The notes beneath the pieces are model-generated. The model worked only from the letters and a program-made list of their open reading frames with translations, searched no databases and was not told the DNA's origin. Positions 43,049 through 55,700 of a stretch of 64,000 nt of DNA are shown here, piece by piece; the first letter of the stretch is position 1, and each line of letters opens with the position of its first letter. Source of the DNA: Pseudomonas pisciculturae (GTDB taxonomy: Bacteria; Pseudomonadota; Gammaproteobacteria; Pseudomonadales; Pseudomonadaceae); the NCBI RefSeq assembly GCF_015461805.1, contig NZ_JACVZE010000004.1, positions 124,001 through 188,000 of the forward strand, in the 5' to 3' direction. The position numbers and the translations under genes were made by a program.

Positions 43049-43990
43049 TCAAGCCTCGGAAGGGGATTGCTTATAGTTGAAGCCAATCGGGTGCGGCATA
43101 TTGCGGGCCTTGGCCAACTCGATCTGCTTTTGCCGGTCAATCGCGCTGCGACGGGTTTTCTCCGGCAGCTTGTCCCAGCAGTGCGGGCAGCTGATGCCGG
43201 CCACATAGTGCTCGGAGGTGCGATCTTCGACGCTGATCGGGGTTCGGCACGCATGACATTGATCGTAGTCGCCTTCGCTCAAGTCGTGGCGCACGGTCAC
43301 GCGATTGTCGAAAACAAAGCAGTCGCCCTGCCATTTGGTCTCTTCTTGCGGCACCTCTTCGAGGTACTTCAGGATGCCGCCCTTGAGGTGGTAAACCTCG
43401 CCATAGCCTTCGCTGAGCATGTAGCTCGACGCCTTCTCGCAACGAATGCCACCGGTGCAGAACATGGCGACTTTCTTGTGCACGGCCGGGTCGAAGTTGG
43501 CTTTGATATAGTCAGGAAATTCGCGAAAACTGGTGGTTTTCGGGTCGATCGCGCCTTCAAAGGTGCCGATGGACACTTCGTAGTCGTTACGGGTGTCGAT
43601 CAGCAGTACTTCCGGGTCGCTGATCAGCGTGTTCCAGTCCTGCGGGTCGACGTAGGTGCCAACCTTTTTGTTCGGGTCGACGCCTTCGACGCCCAGGGTC
43701 ACGATCTCTTTCTTGAGCTTGACCTTGGTGCGGTAGAACGGCTGGTCGTCGCAGTAGGATTCTTTGTGGTCGATGTCGACCATGCGTGGGTCGTTCTTCA
43801 GCCACGCCATCAGGCCATCAATGCCTTCGCGGCTGCCGGAAACGGTGCCGTTGATGCCTTCTTCGGCGATCAGCAAGGTGCCTTTGATGCCGTTGTCGAC
43901 CATCGCCTGCAGCAGGGGCTCGCGCAGGGCGACGTAATCTTCGAGGGTGACGAACTTATACAGTGCCGCCACGACAATCGGTTGAGTCAT
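43049..43990 (-). CDS. trhO: tRNA uridine(34) hydroxylase, rhodanese family
   Basis: A 313-residue TrhO/YceA protein that forms 5-hydroxyuridine at tRNA position 34 using O2. Residues 1-95 are the N-terminal UPF0176 part ([20 protein letters not shown]); the rhodanese domain has Cys178 in [16 protein letters not shown]-terminal zinc-like cluster (CHACRTP ... CPHCWDKL) is present, as in long family members. Length is in the usual range (about 310-350). It is the first gene of the trhO/DsbA-like/ABC string. Confidence 0.92.
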   Translation of the reverse strand: MTQPIVVAALYKFVTLEDYVALREPLLQAMVDNGIKGTLLIAEEGINGTVSGSREGIDGLMAWLKNDPRMVDIDHKESYCDDQPFYRTKVKLKKEIVTLGVEGVDPNKKVGTYVDPQDWNTLISDPEVLLIDTRNDYEVSIGTFEGAIDPKTTSFREFPDYIKANFDPAVHKKVAMFCTGGIRCEKASSYMLSEGYGEVYHLKGGILKYLEEVPQEETKWQGDCFVFDNRVTVRHDLSEGDYDQCHACRTPISVEDRTSEHYVAGISCPHCWDKLPEKTRRSAIDRQKQIELAKARNMPHPIGFNYKQSPSEA

Positions 43991-44044
43991 GGGTGTTCTC
44001 TCCAGGTGGCTACCCTCGTAAAGGGTGAACCGGATGCAAAAAAA

Positions 44045-44068
44045 AACGCGCCGACTAAGCGGCGCGTT
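44045..44068 (-). terminator. Intrinsic terminator after bolA-like gene
   Basis: AACGCGCCG-ACTAAG-CGGCGCGTT, a 9-bp stem with a 6-nt loop; the A-run at 44037-44046 becomes a U-tract on the minus-strand transcript, ending the DUF2059/BolA mRNA. Confidence 0.85.
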
Positions 44069-44092
44069 GCGGATTCTATCAGGGATACCCCG

Positions 44093-44386
44093 TCAATGTC
44101 CGCCGGCGCAGGTCGGCGAGGCCGGGGCTGCGTCGATTTTCGCCCATTCTTCAGGCGTATAGGTATGCAGCGCCAGCGCATGAAACTCGCTCATCAGGTC
44201 ACCCAAAGTGGCGTAGACCTTCTGGTGGCGCTTGACGCGGTTGAGCCCCTCGAACTGCGGGCTGACCAGCACGGCCTTGAAGTGGGTCTGCAACCCACGG
44301 CTATGCATATGGCTTTCATCCAGCACGCTCAGGTGGTCGGTGCCCAGGGCGGCAAGCGCCGTTTCGATACGCTGTTGCATGGTCAT
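44093..44386 (-). CDS. bolA: BolA-family protein
   Basis: A 97-residue protein. The BolA core reads VLDESHMHSRGLQTHFKAVL, then FEGLNRVKRHQKVYATLGDL and FHALALHTYTPEEW. The histidine in HMHSR and the conserved RHQ-Y helix are present; BolA proteins bind monothiol glutaredoxin and [2Fe-2S] clusters and affect morphology and biofilm genes. The position between the DUF2059 and trhO genes matches P. aeruginosa PA0857. A start two codons downstream is equally possible. Confidence 0.92.
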   Translation of the reverse strand: MTMQQRIETALAALGTDHLSVLDESHMHSRGLQTHFKAVLVSPQFEGLNRVKRHQKVYATLGDLMSEFHALALHTYTPEEWAKIDAAPASPTCAGGH

Positions 44387-44392
44387 TCCTGC

Positions 44393-44908
44393 TTACTTCT
44401 TCTTGGCCGGAGCGGCTTTAGGCGTCAGCTCGTTGGTCATGTCTTCCAACAGCTTGTTCACCACCGGCACGGCGCTTTCCAGCTTGGCCTGGGTCATCTG
44501 GGCCGATTGCTGGGTCAGTTGCGGCATTTTTTCCAGGACTTTCTTGCCCAGTGGCGACTGGTAGAAGGCGACCAGGTCCTTGAGTTCGGATTCGCTGAAG
44601 TTTGTGGTGTAGAGCTTGACCATGTCCGGCTTCAGCTTCGGCCAGCCGATGGCTTGGTCGAGAGCGGCGTTGGCCTTGGCCTGGTAGCTGTCCAGTACGG
44701 ACTGCTTGGCGGCAGGCGCCTTGGTCTGTTCGAAACGCTGGGCGAACATTTGCTGCACTTGCATGTACACCGGGGTACCCAGCTTGTCGGCATGGGCCAG
44801 GGTAAGGAAGGCTTCGGCACTGGCGTTGTGGCTGGCGGTATCGGCAAGAACCTGGCCGCTGGCGCAAACCAGAGCAACCGCGGTACAGATGGCACGAAGA
44901 CGAGTCAT
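44393..44908 (-). CDS. DUF2059 periplasmic protein
   Basis: A 171-residue exported protein: signal peptide MTRLRAICTAVALVCASGQV with cleavage after VLA, then a helical mature part. The DUF2059 signature appears in the second half: LYTTNFSESELKDLVAFYQS, PLGKKVLEKMPQLTQQSAQM. A Lys/Ala-rich tail (PKAAPAKKK) closes it. It begins the transcript that continues into bolA 6 bp later and is divergent from fumC. Function is unknown. Confidence 0.88.
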   Translation of the reverse strand: MTRLRAICTAVALVCASGQVLADTASHNASAEAFLTLAHADKLGTPVYMQVQQMFAQRFEQTKAPAAKQSVLDSYQAKANAALDQAIGWPKLKPDMVKLYTTNFSESELKDLVAFYQSPLGKKVLEKMPQLTQQSAQMTQAKLESAVPVVNKLLEDMTNELTPKAAPAKKK

Positions 44909-45101
44909 CGAGTTTCCTTTTCTAGCAGGCGAGGTAAGACCCCAAGGGCGCCCATTCTGCGCCTAAAAAACCTTATGGCTCAACCCCGGGCCTTGACGGG
45001 CCTGCATTCTCGTCAAATGAATCCGATGAAAAGTCTTTTACGGAACCCACCCGCCCGATCACGGCCTAAACTGCGCAAACCGACTTCAAGGAGTGTGCCC
45101 G

Positions 45102-46480
<1,379 letters not shown>

Positions 46481-46484
<4 letters not shown>

Positions 46485-47437
46485 GACGCCATGCGTAACC
46501 GCCTGGCCTTGAGCCCGGCAATCAACGACGGTGCCAACGCCACCATCGCCGAGCCCAACACCACCACCAGCGCCCCGGCATAGCCCAGGGCGTTGATCTC
46601 TTCGGCCTGCACATAATCGGGCCACAACCACGCCGCCAGTGCCACGGCAACAAAGGTCACCAACGGCGTAAGCGCCAGAGTTGCGCTGACCCGCGAGGCT
46701 TCCCAATGGGCCAGGGCTTCGGCAAATGCACCGTAGGCCACCAGGGTGTTCATGCAGCACGCCAGCAACAGCCAACCTTGCATGGGGCTCAGGTCCAGTG
46801 CCTCAAGCGGATGCGCCCAGGGTGTGAGCAGCACGGCGCAACACAGGTAGATCACCATCATCACTTGCAACGAGTTCCACACCGTCAGCAATTGCTTCTG
46901 GCCCAGGGCGTAAAACACCCAGATGGAAGTGGCGAGCAAAATCGTCAGCACCCCAGCGGTGTAAGTACCAAGGGACGTAAGCAGCTCTGTCAGGCGCTGG
47001 TTGAAAAACAGACCGAACCCTGCGACCAGCACCACCAGGCCTAACACCTGCCCCAGGCTGAAGCGCTCCTTGAACACAAACACACTGGCGATCATCAAGA
47101 AGATCGGCCCCATCTGCACCACCAACTGCGCAGTACCGGGGCTCAGCATTTTCAGGCCCACCAGGTACAGCACGTAGTTACCCACCAGCCCGCACACAGC
47201 CATGCCTACCAGCCAACCGCCCTTGGGGCCCAATACCTTGCGACTGGGCAAGCGTTTGGTGAGCGCAAGATAGATGAACAGACAGCCACCGGCGACGGTC
47301 AGGCGAAACCAGGTGACGGTGATCGGGTCCATCACCTGCAGCACCTGCTTGAGTTTGATCGGCAGGATGCCCCAGAGAAACGCGGTCAGCAGGGTCAGGA
47401 GAAAACCGTAGACCCAGCGGCCGGAAGAGATGTGCAT
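46481..47437 (-). CDS. EamA/DMT-family transporter
   Basis: A 318-residue ten-helix protein with two EamA repeats. The first helix is [19 protein letters not shown], and the end of repeat 1 is [18 protein letters not shown]. Family members export amino acids or other metabolites or act as permeases; the substrate is unknown. ATG 47437 ([11 protein letters not shown]) is preferred over a longer frame that passes into a REPIN. The C-terminus overlaps the convergent fumC stop. Confidence 0.88.
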
Positions 47438-47515
47438 GAGTGCCCCAAAAAGCCAGAGGAAGTTGTGAGGGCATTCTAGGGGCAAGCGTAAGAGTTGGGC
47501 TACGACACAATTGAA

Positions 47516-47607
47516 ATGTGGGAGGGGGCTTGCTCCCGATAGCGGTGGGTCAGCTAGACAATAGGTAGCTGACACACCGCTATCGGGGGCAAGCCCCCTC
47601 CCACATT
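47516..47607. repeat. REPIN
   Basis: A 92-bp inverted pair of the GTGGGAGGGGGCTTGCTCCCGAT subfamily, with arms AATGTGGGAGGGGGCTTG and mirror. It lies upstream of the EamA gene, between it and the thiolase stop. Confidence 0.9.
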
Positions 47608-47629
47608 GACCGTATTTATCCGGAGGAAA

Positions 47630-48814
47630 TCAGCGCACCGCTTCGAACAGGCCCGTAGCCCCCATACCTCCACCCACGCACATGGTCACGATGCCATAGC
47701 GCAGATTGCGCCGCTGCAACTCACGCACCAAATGCCCCACCTGACGCGAGCCGGTCATGCCGAACGGGTGCCCGATGGAGATCGAGCCGCCGTTGACGTT
47801 GTACTTGGCGTTATCGATTTCCAGGCGATTACGCGCATACAGGCACTGTGAGGCAAACGCCTCGTTCAACTCCCACAAATCAATGTCCGCTACCTGCAAG
47901 CCTTTGGCCTTGAGCAGCTTGGGCACCGAGAACACCGGGCCGATGCCCATCTCGTCCGGCTCGCAACCGGCGACGGTAAAGCCGCGGAAAAACGCCTTGG
48001 GCTTGAGGCCCAATTCAAGGGCTTTTTCCAGGCTCATCACCAGAGTCATCGAGGCACCGTCGGACAGCTGCGACGAGTTACCCGCCGTCACCGAGCCGTC
48101 TTCGGCGAACACCGGCTTCAAGCCTTGCAGGCTGGCCAGGGTGGTATCCGGGCGATTGCAGTCATCACGGTCAACCACACCGTCGAGCATCTGCACCGCG
48201 CCGGTGTTCTTGTCCTCGACCCGGTACTTGACCGCCATCGGTACGATTTCATCGTCGAACAAACCGTCAGCCTGAGCCTGGGCAGTACGCTGCTGGCTTT
48301 GCAGGGCGTACAGGTCTTGCTCTTCTCGGGTGACGTTGTAGCGGCGGGCGACGATTTCGGCGGTCTGGCCCATGGGGAAGTAGATGCCCGGCACCTGTTC
48401 TTTAAGCAGCGGGTTGATCAGGTTGTCGGTGTTGACGCTTTTCATGGTCAGGCTGATGGACTCGACGCCGCCGGCGACAATGATATCGCTGCAACCCGAG
48501 GCAATCTGGTTGGCGGCAATCGCAATCGCCTGCAAGCCCGACGAGCAGAACCGGTTAAGGGTCATGCCCGCCGTGCCAGTGCCCAGTTGCGACAGCACCG
48601 CCACGTTGCGGCCGATGTTATAGCCCTGGGCGCCTTCGTTGGAGCCGGCGCCGACGATGCAATCTTCGACTGTTGCCGGGTCGATGCCGTTGCGAGTCAG
48701 CAGCGCGTTGACGCAATGGGCCGCCATGTCATCCGGGCGGGTCTGGTTGAACTTGCCGCGAAAGGATTTGGCCAGGCCGGTTCGCACGCTGTCGACGATC
48801 ACTACTTCACGCAT
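47630..48814 (-). CDS. Acetyl-CoA C-acyltransferase (thiolase)
   Basis: A 394-residue thiolase. Nucleophile Cys90 lies in TLNRFCSSGLQAIAIAA; the C-terminal catalytic elements are His in SISIGHPFGMTGSRQVGH and Cys in IVTMCVGGGMGATGLFE, plus LWELNEAFASQ. It therefore carries a full active site for degradative beta-ketothiolysis (or acetoacetyl-CoA formation). No fadB-like partner is adjacent. In P. aeruginosa a thiolase gene (PA3454) likewise neighbours the PPK2 gene PA3455. Confidence 0.92.
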   Translation of the reverse strand: MREVVIVDSVRTGLAKSFRGKFNQTRPDDMAAHCVNALLTRNGIDPATVEDCIVGAGSNEGAQGYNIGRNVAVLSQLGTGTAGMTLNRFCSSGLQAIAIAANQIASGCSDIIVAGGVESISLTMKSVNTDNLINPLLKEQVPGIYFPMGQTAEIVARRYNVTREEQDLYALQSQQRTAQAQADGLFDDEIVPMAVKYRVEDKNTGAVQMLDGVVDRDDCNRPDTTLASLQGLKPVFAEDGSVTAGNSSQLSDGASMTLVMSLEKALELGLKPKAFFRGFTVAGCEPDEMGIGPVFSVPKLLKAKGLQVADIDLWELNEAFASQCLYARNRLEIDNAKYNVNGGSISIGHPFGMTGSRQVGHLVRELQRRNLRYGIVTMCVGGGMGATGLFEAVR

Positions 48815-48940
48815 GGGCTACCTCGATCTTGTGATTGTTGGGAGATGGATCGAGGATAGATCCAGCTCCCGCCAACCGCGACGATCATTCACCCGGCGTA
48901 TGCAAAAGCATGCCCCCCTCCTGTGGTGAGCGGGGCCTGT

Positions 48941-49072
48941 TGTGGCGAGGGAGCTTGCTCCCGCTGGGCTGCGCAGCAGCCCCAATAAAGACGCCTGGGT
49001 GTGTCATGTATTTGCGCAGTGGCTGGGTTGGGGCGGCTTCGCCACCCAGCGCGAGCAAGCTCCCTCGCCACA
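48941..49072. repeat. REPIN
   Basis: A 132-bp inverted pair of the TGTGGCGAGGGAGCTTGCTC subfamily, with an inner TTGGGGCGGCTTCGCCACCC segment. It lies between the thiolase start and the pap stop codon at 49082. Confidence 0.9.
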
Positions 49073-49081
49073 GAACCCGGA

Positions 49082-50596
49082 TTATTTCTTCTTCTTTTTA
49101 TCGTGCTTGTCGGATTTGTCGAACGCCTCCTCCAGCGCCCGATTGATGGTGCGCAACACCTTGACCCGCGCCCAGCGCTTGTCGTTGGCCTCGACCAACG
49201 TCCAAGGCGCGATCTCAGTGCTGGTGCGGTCAACCATATCGCCGACAGCGGCGCGGTAGTCGTCCCATTTGTCGCGGTTGCGCCAGTCGTCTTCGGTGAT
49301 TTTGAAGCGTTTGAACGGGATCTCTTCGCGAGCCTGGAAGCGTTCCAGTTGGGTCTGCTTGTCAATCGCCAGCCAGAACTTGACCACGATCACCCCCGCG
49401 TCGCGCAGTTGCTCTTCGAAGTCATTGATCTCGCCATAGGCGCGCATCCAGTCTGCCGGGGTGCAGAACCCTTCGATGCGCTCCACCAGTACGCGGCCGT
49501 ACCACGAGCGATCAAACACGGTGAACATGCCCCGCGCCGGGATTTTCTGCCAGAAGCGCCACAGATAAGGCTGGGCGCGTTCGTCTTCGCTGGGCGCGGC
49601 AATAGGCACGATATGGTACTGACGCGGGTCCAGTGCGGCAGCAACACGGCGGATCGCCCCGCCCTTGCCGGCCGCATCGTTGCCTTCAAACACCGTGACC
49701 AGCGCGTGCTTGCGCATGCGTTTGTCGCGCATCAGGCCAGAGAAGCGCGCTTGCTCGGTAATCAGTTGCTCCTCGTAGTCGTCCTTATCCAGGTGCAGGG
49801 TCATGTCGAGGCTGTCGAGCAGGCTCTTCTTGTCCACCGCCGCAATCAAGGGCGCCGGGTTCATGCCGCTGGCCTTGCCCTTGGGCAGCTTCAAGGCGTT
49901 TTGCATGCCTTCGAGCAGGAGCTTGCCCACCGTGAGGCTACGGTAGTTGCTGTCTACGCCTTCGATCACATGCCACGGCGCATAGTCGCGGCTGGTACGG
50001 CGCAGCACACGCTCACCAAAGTGCACAAACTTGTCGTAGGTCTCGGACTGCTGCCAGTCCAGTGGGCTGATGCGCCAGCTGTGCAGCGGGTCGTCGGCCA
50101 GGGCCTTTAGTCGCGCCTTCATCTGCTTTTTGGACAGGTGGAACCAGAACTTGAAGATCAGCGCGCCTTCATCACACAACATCTTTTCCAGGCGCTCGGC
50201 ACCGGCGATAGCCTGGTCCAGGCGCGCATCCTTGATCTGCCCATGCACCCGGGCCTGCAACATCTGGCTGTACCAATTACCGAAGAAAATCCCCATGCGG
50301 CCCTTGGCGGGCAACTGGCGCCAGTAGCGCCAGGCCGGTGGTCGCGCCAGTTCTTCGTCGGTTTGTTGGTCGAAGGTGCGCACCTCGATCAGGCGCGGGT
50401 CCATCCATTCGTTCAATAGCTTGACGGTCTCACCCTTGCCTGCACCCTCGATACCGTTGATCAGGATGATCACCGGGAAGCGCTTCTGCTGTTGCAGCTC
50501 GTACTGCACTTCCAGAAGCGCCTCACGTAGCGCAGGGACTTCGGCGTCGTAGGTGTCTTTGTCGATGGCGTGACCGATTTCGGCGGATTCGAACAT
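49082..50596 (-). CDS. pap: Polyphosphate:AMP phosphotransferase (two-domain PPK2)
   Basis: A 504-residue tandem PPK2 protein. Domain 1 has Walker A-like INGIEGAGKGETVKLLNEW near residue 45; domain 2 has FEGNDAAGKGGAIRRVAAA near 305, with the lid DRSWYGRVLVERIEGF. Two-domain class II PPK2 enzymes phosphorylate AMP to ADP with polyphosphate. The start at 50596 (MFESAEIGHAID) has GGAG 6 bp upstream; 50647 is a weaker choice. A Lys-rich tail (KHDKKKKK) may aid polyphosphate binding. Confidence 0.92.
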   Translation of the reverse strand: MFESAEIGHAIDKDTYDAEVPALREALLEVQYELQQQKRFPVIILINGIEGAGKGETVKLLNEWMDPRLIEVRTFDQQTDEELARPPAWRYWRQLPAKGRMGIFFGNWYSQMLQARVHGQIKDARLDQAIAGAERLEKMLCDEGALIFKFWFHLSKKQMKARLKALADDPLHSWRISPLDWQQSETYDKFVHFGERVLRRTSRDYAPWHVIEGVDSNYRSLTVGKLLLEGMQNALKLPKGKASGMNPAPLIAAVDKKSLLDSLDMTLHLDKDDYEEQLITEQARFSGLMRDKRMRKHALVTVFEGNDAAGKGGAIRRVAAALDPRQYHIVPIAAPSEDERAQPYLWRFWQKIPARGMFTVFDRSWYGRVLVERIEGFCTPADWMRAYGEINDFEEQLRDAGVIVVKFWLAIDKQTQLERFQAREEIPFKRFKITEDDWRNRDKWDDYRAAVGDMVDRTSTEIAPWTLVEANDKRWARVKVLRTINRALEEAFDKSDKHDKKKKK

Positions 50597-50762
50597 GGGC
50601 AGCTCCGTTTCAAGATGGCTCAAGACTAGCGGATTGGGCAGCGACACGCGGGAGGAAATTCCATCGGCGCTTGCCGTGGGTCAATTCATAGCCCCTTAAA
50701 TAGCCCCTTGATCGGCTAGAATGGCCGCCTTGTCTTTACCTGCTTCAGATTATGAGCCGCCC

Positions 50763-52748
50763 ATGAACCCCGTAACCCACGCCCAGCTCGACTGGGATGA
50801 ACAAGGCCGCCCGCACTCGCGCGTGTTCGACGACGTGTATTTCTCCGACAAGTCGGGCCTTGAAGAAACCCGCTATGTCTTCCTGGAACAAAACCGCTTG
50901 CAGGCGCGCTTTGCCGCCTTGCCGGTGGGTGGGCAACTGGTGATTGGTGAAACCGGCTTTGGCACCGGCTTGAATTTTTTGTGTGCCTGGCAGCTGTTCG
51001 AGCAGCACGCGGTGGCCGGTGCGCGCCTGCATTTCGTCAGCGTCGAAAAGTACCCCCTGAGCCACGCCGACCTGCAACGCGCCCTCGCCCTCTGGCCCGA
51101 ACTGCACCCCTTCGCCGAGCAACTGCTTAAGCAATACATCGCGATCCACCAAGGCTTCCAACGCCTGATACTGGATAACGGCCGCGTGACCCTGACCCTG
51201 TTGATCGGCGATGCCCTGGAGCAACTGCCGCAACTGGATGCCCAGATCGACGCGTGGTTTCTCGACGGTTTCGCCCCGGCGAAAAACCCGGACATGTGGA
51301 CCGCCGAACTGTTTGCCGAGCTGGCGCGATTGGCAGCACCTGGGGCAACGATCAGCACGTTCACCAGCACCGGCTGGGTGCGCCGGCTGATCAATGCGGC
51401 GGGTTTCAAGATGAAACGTACGCCAGGTATTGGCCACAAGTGGGAGATCCTGCGCGGTGAGTTCCTCGGCTGGCCAACAGAGACCCCGGCGCCGCCTGCC
51501 GCCAAACCGTGGTTCGCACGACCGGCTGCACTTGAAGGCGAACGCCATGCAATGGTAATCGGTGGCGGCCTCGCCGGGTGCACCACAGCGGCCAGCCTGG
51601 CCGCACGCGGTTGGCGCGTGAGCCTGCTGGAGCGTCACGCAGGCCTGGCACAAGAGGCCTCAGGCAACCCGCAAGGCGTGCTGTACCTCAAGCTCTCAGC
51701 CCACGGCACAGCCCTGTCGCAGTTGATACTCAGTGGTTTCGGGCACACGCGCCGCCTGCTCGAACACCTGCACCGAGGCGTCGACTGGGACGGTTGCGGC
51801 GTGCTGCAACTGGCCTTCAACGCCAAGGAAGCCGAGCGCCAGGTACAGTTGGCCGCAGCCTTTGCGCCCGACCTGTTGCACCTGCTGGGCCCGGCCCAGG
51901 CCCAAGCGCGTGCCGGCGTGGCACTGGAACACGGCGGGCTGTTTTTCCCCGAGGGCGGCTGGGTGCACCCGCCTGCGTTGTGTGAATGGCAGGCACGTCA
52001 CCCGCTAATCACGGTATTGCCCCATCACGAGGCCCTTGAGCTGCAACGCGTTGATGGCCAATGGCACGCCCTGTCCGGCGACACCCTGCTGGCTAGCGCA
52101 CCGGTGGTGGTGTTGGCCGGGGCGGCTGAGATCAAGCGTTTCCCGTTCAGTACCGATCTGCCCCTCAAGCGCATTCGCGGGCAAATCACCCGCCTGGCAC
52201 AAACCTCACAAAGCCAGGCCCTGGCCACTGTGGTGTGCGCCGAAGGCTACGTGGCCCCGGCACGCCTGGGCGAGCACACCTTGGGCGCCAGCTTCGATTT
52301 CAAGAGTGACGACCTCACGCCCACCGCCGCCGAACACGCCGGCAACCTGGAGATGCTGAGCGAGATTTCCGTCGACCTGGCACAGCGCCTGGGCGCCAGC
52401 GCAATGACACCTGAACAGCTTGAAGGCCGCGCCGCCTTTCGCTGCACCAGCCCCGACTATCTGCCCATTGTAGGGCCGCTGGCCGAACGCACTGCTTTCG
52501 ACCAGGCCTACGCGGCGCTGCGCAAGGATGCCCGCCAAGCCCCTCAGGCCAACTGCCCGTGGCTCGACGGCCTGTACATCAACAGCGGCCATGGCTCACG
52601 TGGGTTAATCACTGCGCCACTGTGTGCCGAACTACTGGTGGCCTGGCTGAACGACGAGCCCTTGCCGGTGCCCATCAGCGTGGCACACGCCTGCCACCCC
52701 AATCGGTTCGCCGTGCGGGCGTTGATCCGGGGCACGGGCGCCTCATAA
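50763..52748 (+). CDS. mnmC: Bifunctional tRNA-modifying enzyme MnmC
   Basis: A 661-residue fusion that finishes mnm5s2U34 in tRNA. The N-terminal methyltransferase (MnmD, about 1-240) has GETGFGTGLNFLCAWQLF and the family hallmark WFLDGFAPAKNPDMW. The C-terminal FAD oxidoreductase (from about 260) has MVIGGGLAGCTTAASLAARG and, near the end, YINSGHGSRGLITAPLCAEL. ATG 50763 is preferred over a longer frame opening at 50721. The stop overlaps the end of the convergent NEL gene by 6 bp. Confidence 0.95.
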   Translation: MNPVTHAQLDWDEQGRPHSRVFDDVYFSDKSGLEETRYVFLEQNRLQARFAALPVGGQLVIGETGFGTGLNFLCAWQLFEQHAVAGARLHFVSVEKYPLSHADLQRALALWPELHPFAEQLLKQYIAIHQGFQRLILDNGRVTLTLLIGDALEQLPQLDAQIDAWFLDGFAPAKNPDMWTAELFAELARLAAPGATISTFTSTGWVRRLINAAGFKMKRTPGIGHKWEILRGEFLGWPTETPAPPAAKPWFARPAALEGERHAMVIGGGLAGCTTAASLAARGWRVSLLERHAGLAQEASGNPQGVLYLKLSAHGTALSQLILSGFGHTRRLLEHLHRGVDWDGCGVLQLAFNAKEAERQVQLAAAFAPDLLHLLGPAQAQARAGVALEHGGLFFPEGGWVHPPALCEWQARHPLITVLPHHEALELQRVDGQWHALSGDTLLASAPVVVLAGAAEIKRFPFSTDLPLKRIRGQITRLAQTSQSQALATVVCAEGYVAPARLGEHTLGASFDFKSDDLTPTAAEHAGNLEMLSEISVDLAQRLGASAMTPEQLEGRAAFRCTSPDYLPIVGPLAERTAFDQAYAALRKDARQAPQANCPWLDGLYINSGHGSRGLITAPLCAELLVAWLNDEPLPVPISVAHACHPNRFAVRALIRGTGAS

Positions 52749-55700
52749 CACGGCCGCCTTGCAGGCCGTCAACGCGCCGGGCTTCAACGCCTCCTCCGTC
52801 TGGCGTTTGATCTCAGCGCTTTCGACCTGCGTGCGCTCCAGCGAAATTACGTTCATTTGCTCGCGGTAGTCGCCATCCGTCAGTGTCTGGCCTTGATCAA
52901 ATACCGCTTGCATGCGCTCATCGAACGGCTGCATCAAACGTTCGAACTGGTTGCTGAAGGTTTTTTTCAAGTAGCTGCTCCAGAACGGCAACTTGACCAG
53001 GTACTCCATTAACGCGGGGGACAGTTCCGCCGCCCGGACCCGGTGAGCGGCAGCCCTCAAGTTCTGCGAAGTGACCTCACCCAACTGCTCAAAACGCATA
53101 TGGCGGGGTTGGCCCGGCAAGTAAAAGGTGTCTGCCAGGCCTTTTCGAAATGCCAGGCTCACTTCCAGCGGGTCGGCACTCGGGTGGTCTGCACTGTGGT
53201 CCAGTGCATACCGCTCAATCTGGTCAAGCCGAAACAATCCCTTGCCCAAGCGCAGCAAGTGCTCAGCCGTCAATTCGCCCCCTTCGACGCCTTTGGACGC
53301 TTCGTGAATATGCGTCAGCACCTCAAGGTTGCTAAAACTCGCCGCGGCGGCATCGTCACAATTGAGCGGCGTAGCGGCACGCTCGAAAATTTCAGCGCGA
53401 AAGTCCGCATCCGCTTCGGCCGCTTCCAGCACCCACCACACACGCCGGCTGATGTCATCGTGAACCTTCTTGGCATCTGCGGTGCCGCCCAGCCCGGCGA
53501 GCAGGTTGAACAACCCATCAGAGCCCTGCTCTGCCCTGAGCGATGCCCAAGTGGCTTGTTTGCTCGCAAGCTCCCCCGCCACATCCTTAAACCACAGCTC
53601 CTGCGCCTTTTGCTCGGTCAAACGGGCGATATCATCTTCCAGATAGCCCATACCCACGCCGATGCGGTTTCGGTAGGTACGCACCAACTGGCGGCTGGGG
53701 GTGTCCAGAGGGTTATCGCCCAGACGCAGCGTTTGTGCCAGAACCCGTGGGACTTCAGACAGCCACTGCGGCAAGGCAGTAATTTGATTGCCACGCAGAT
53801 CAACGGTTTCCAGGTAAGGGGGCCGTTGAAACCCGGCAGGCAATTCCTTAAGCGAGCAACTGTTGAGGAACAAGCCGCGCAAGTCGAACATCCGATTGAT
53901 CGCAGGCGCATTCAGCAGCGGGTTGTGGTTCAGGTTCAGTACCCGCAGCTCGGTCAAGGCCGCCAGTTTCGCTTGGGTGGCTTCGGTCAGTTGCAGTTGG
54001 TTGTGGCTCAGGTACAGGCGCCGCAGCTCGCGCATCTGCGACAACGCCGCGGGTAGCTGGGTCACCTTGTTGCCCTCCAAATCGAGCGCATTGAGCCCCT
54101 TGAAGTGCTCAAGGAACCCCCCAACCTGATCATCGAGGTTCATGTTGCGCAACGCCAACCGACGCACATGACTAAAGTCGACATCAGCTGGCAACTGCGG
54201 CAAGGCGCCTACGACCAGGCCATCCAGCTCCAGGCCAAGCACCTCCACACCGCGCTCATTGCGCAACAGTGTTTTTCGCTTCCAACTGCGTTCGATCGCT
54301 TTCATGACGGCCTTTCGACCCTCGCGCAAGTCCTTCTTGGCCGAGCGCGTCATACCCTTTACCGCGCTTTTGTCGTCGTACCAATGTGTCAACGCGAGCT
54401 GTAAATGCTTGAGTTGTTGCTGTAACGCCTTGACGGCCCGGGCCCGCGATAACGGGTCGGTGCCCAGGCCTTGCAGCAACAACGTGAGCTGGCGCGAACT
54501 CAACTTGGGGTAGAGCTTGCCAACCTTACGCATCAAGGCTGGGGGCTGGGGTGCCAGATCCTCAAGCACAGCCTGGACACACGCCACGGACGGCTCGGGT
54601 ATTGCGCGCTCCGGCCAGAGATAACGAGCGAGCATCGTGCGCTCAGTCTCCGCCTTGCCTATCAGCTCGTGACGTAAGTGACTGGCACGCTGAGTGCCGT
54701 TCAACCTCAGTGTGGCAAGTTGATCGGCCGATAGCGTATCGGCCAGTGCCTGATAAAAACCCTCACCGCCTACAGCGGCCGGCCCCAAGGACTTACCTTG
54801 CTCGTCGAAGGCCTGGAAGCCGTCGGCGGAGGTGACCACCGTACGACGCATCGTCGCGTTTTCTCTTCCAAGCTGCGCGATCAGCTCACCGTTGAGCGAC
54901 CCGTGGCGAACTTGCAACAACTGGGTCTGCGGCCAATCGAAGACTCGCCCCAGCAACCCGACGGCCAAGCGCTGGCTCGCCTGCGTGCCCTGCTTCGGCC
55001 AGTACAAGCCACTGAGTGCCCGGTCCTCATCAAGCAGTTGCAAGGCCTCTCGGGTTCGTTGCGCCAGCAACAGCGGCACCCGCCGCATCTCACGCAGGCG
55101 CAAACGCTGCCGGGTCGAGGCACCAGACAGCACCTCCCACGCCATACGATTGGGTAGACGCGGGTAATGCCCCATCAGCAGTTCATGATCGATATGAGTG
55201 ATCACGTCCGACTCCTCATACAACTGCTCAAAAACCCGCCGATGGCTGAGCTCAAGCGAGGCGAGCAAGCGGCGCTTCAAGACAGCCTCAGCCTCGGCCG
55301 GCTCTACCACCTCGCCCAACAGCGCCTGTGTTTCCTCTGGTTCCAGTGCCGCCAGCAACGTGGGCATCACCTCACCGCGTTCAAGTTGCTTCTCGGTGAT
55401 GTGAATGCTCAGGTCTTCATAGTCAAAAGGTGCGGTATCGGGGTAGCTCTCAAGCAGGTTCCCCTCCTCGTCCAAAACCTCAAAGAAACGCCCGCTGGGC
55501 CAGCCGGGCATGTGCGGCAAGGCGAGCATCTGAGTGCGGGCCGTGCTCAGGTCCAGATGCTCCTGATGCTCAAGCTGCCAGGTCAGGTCACGCACTTTTT
55601 GCTCCTGCATGAAGCGCACCACGCCATCCTTGAAGCGCTCCGGCAACGGCAGGTTTTCCTGGGCCAGGTAACGCAACCGAGGCAACGACAGGTCGGCGAT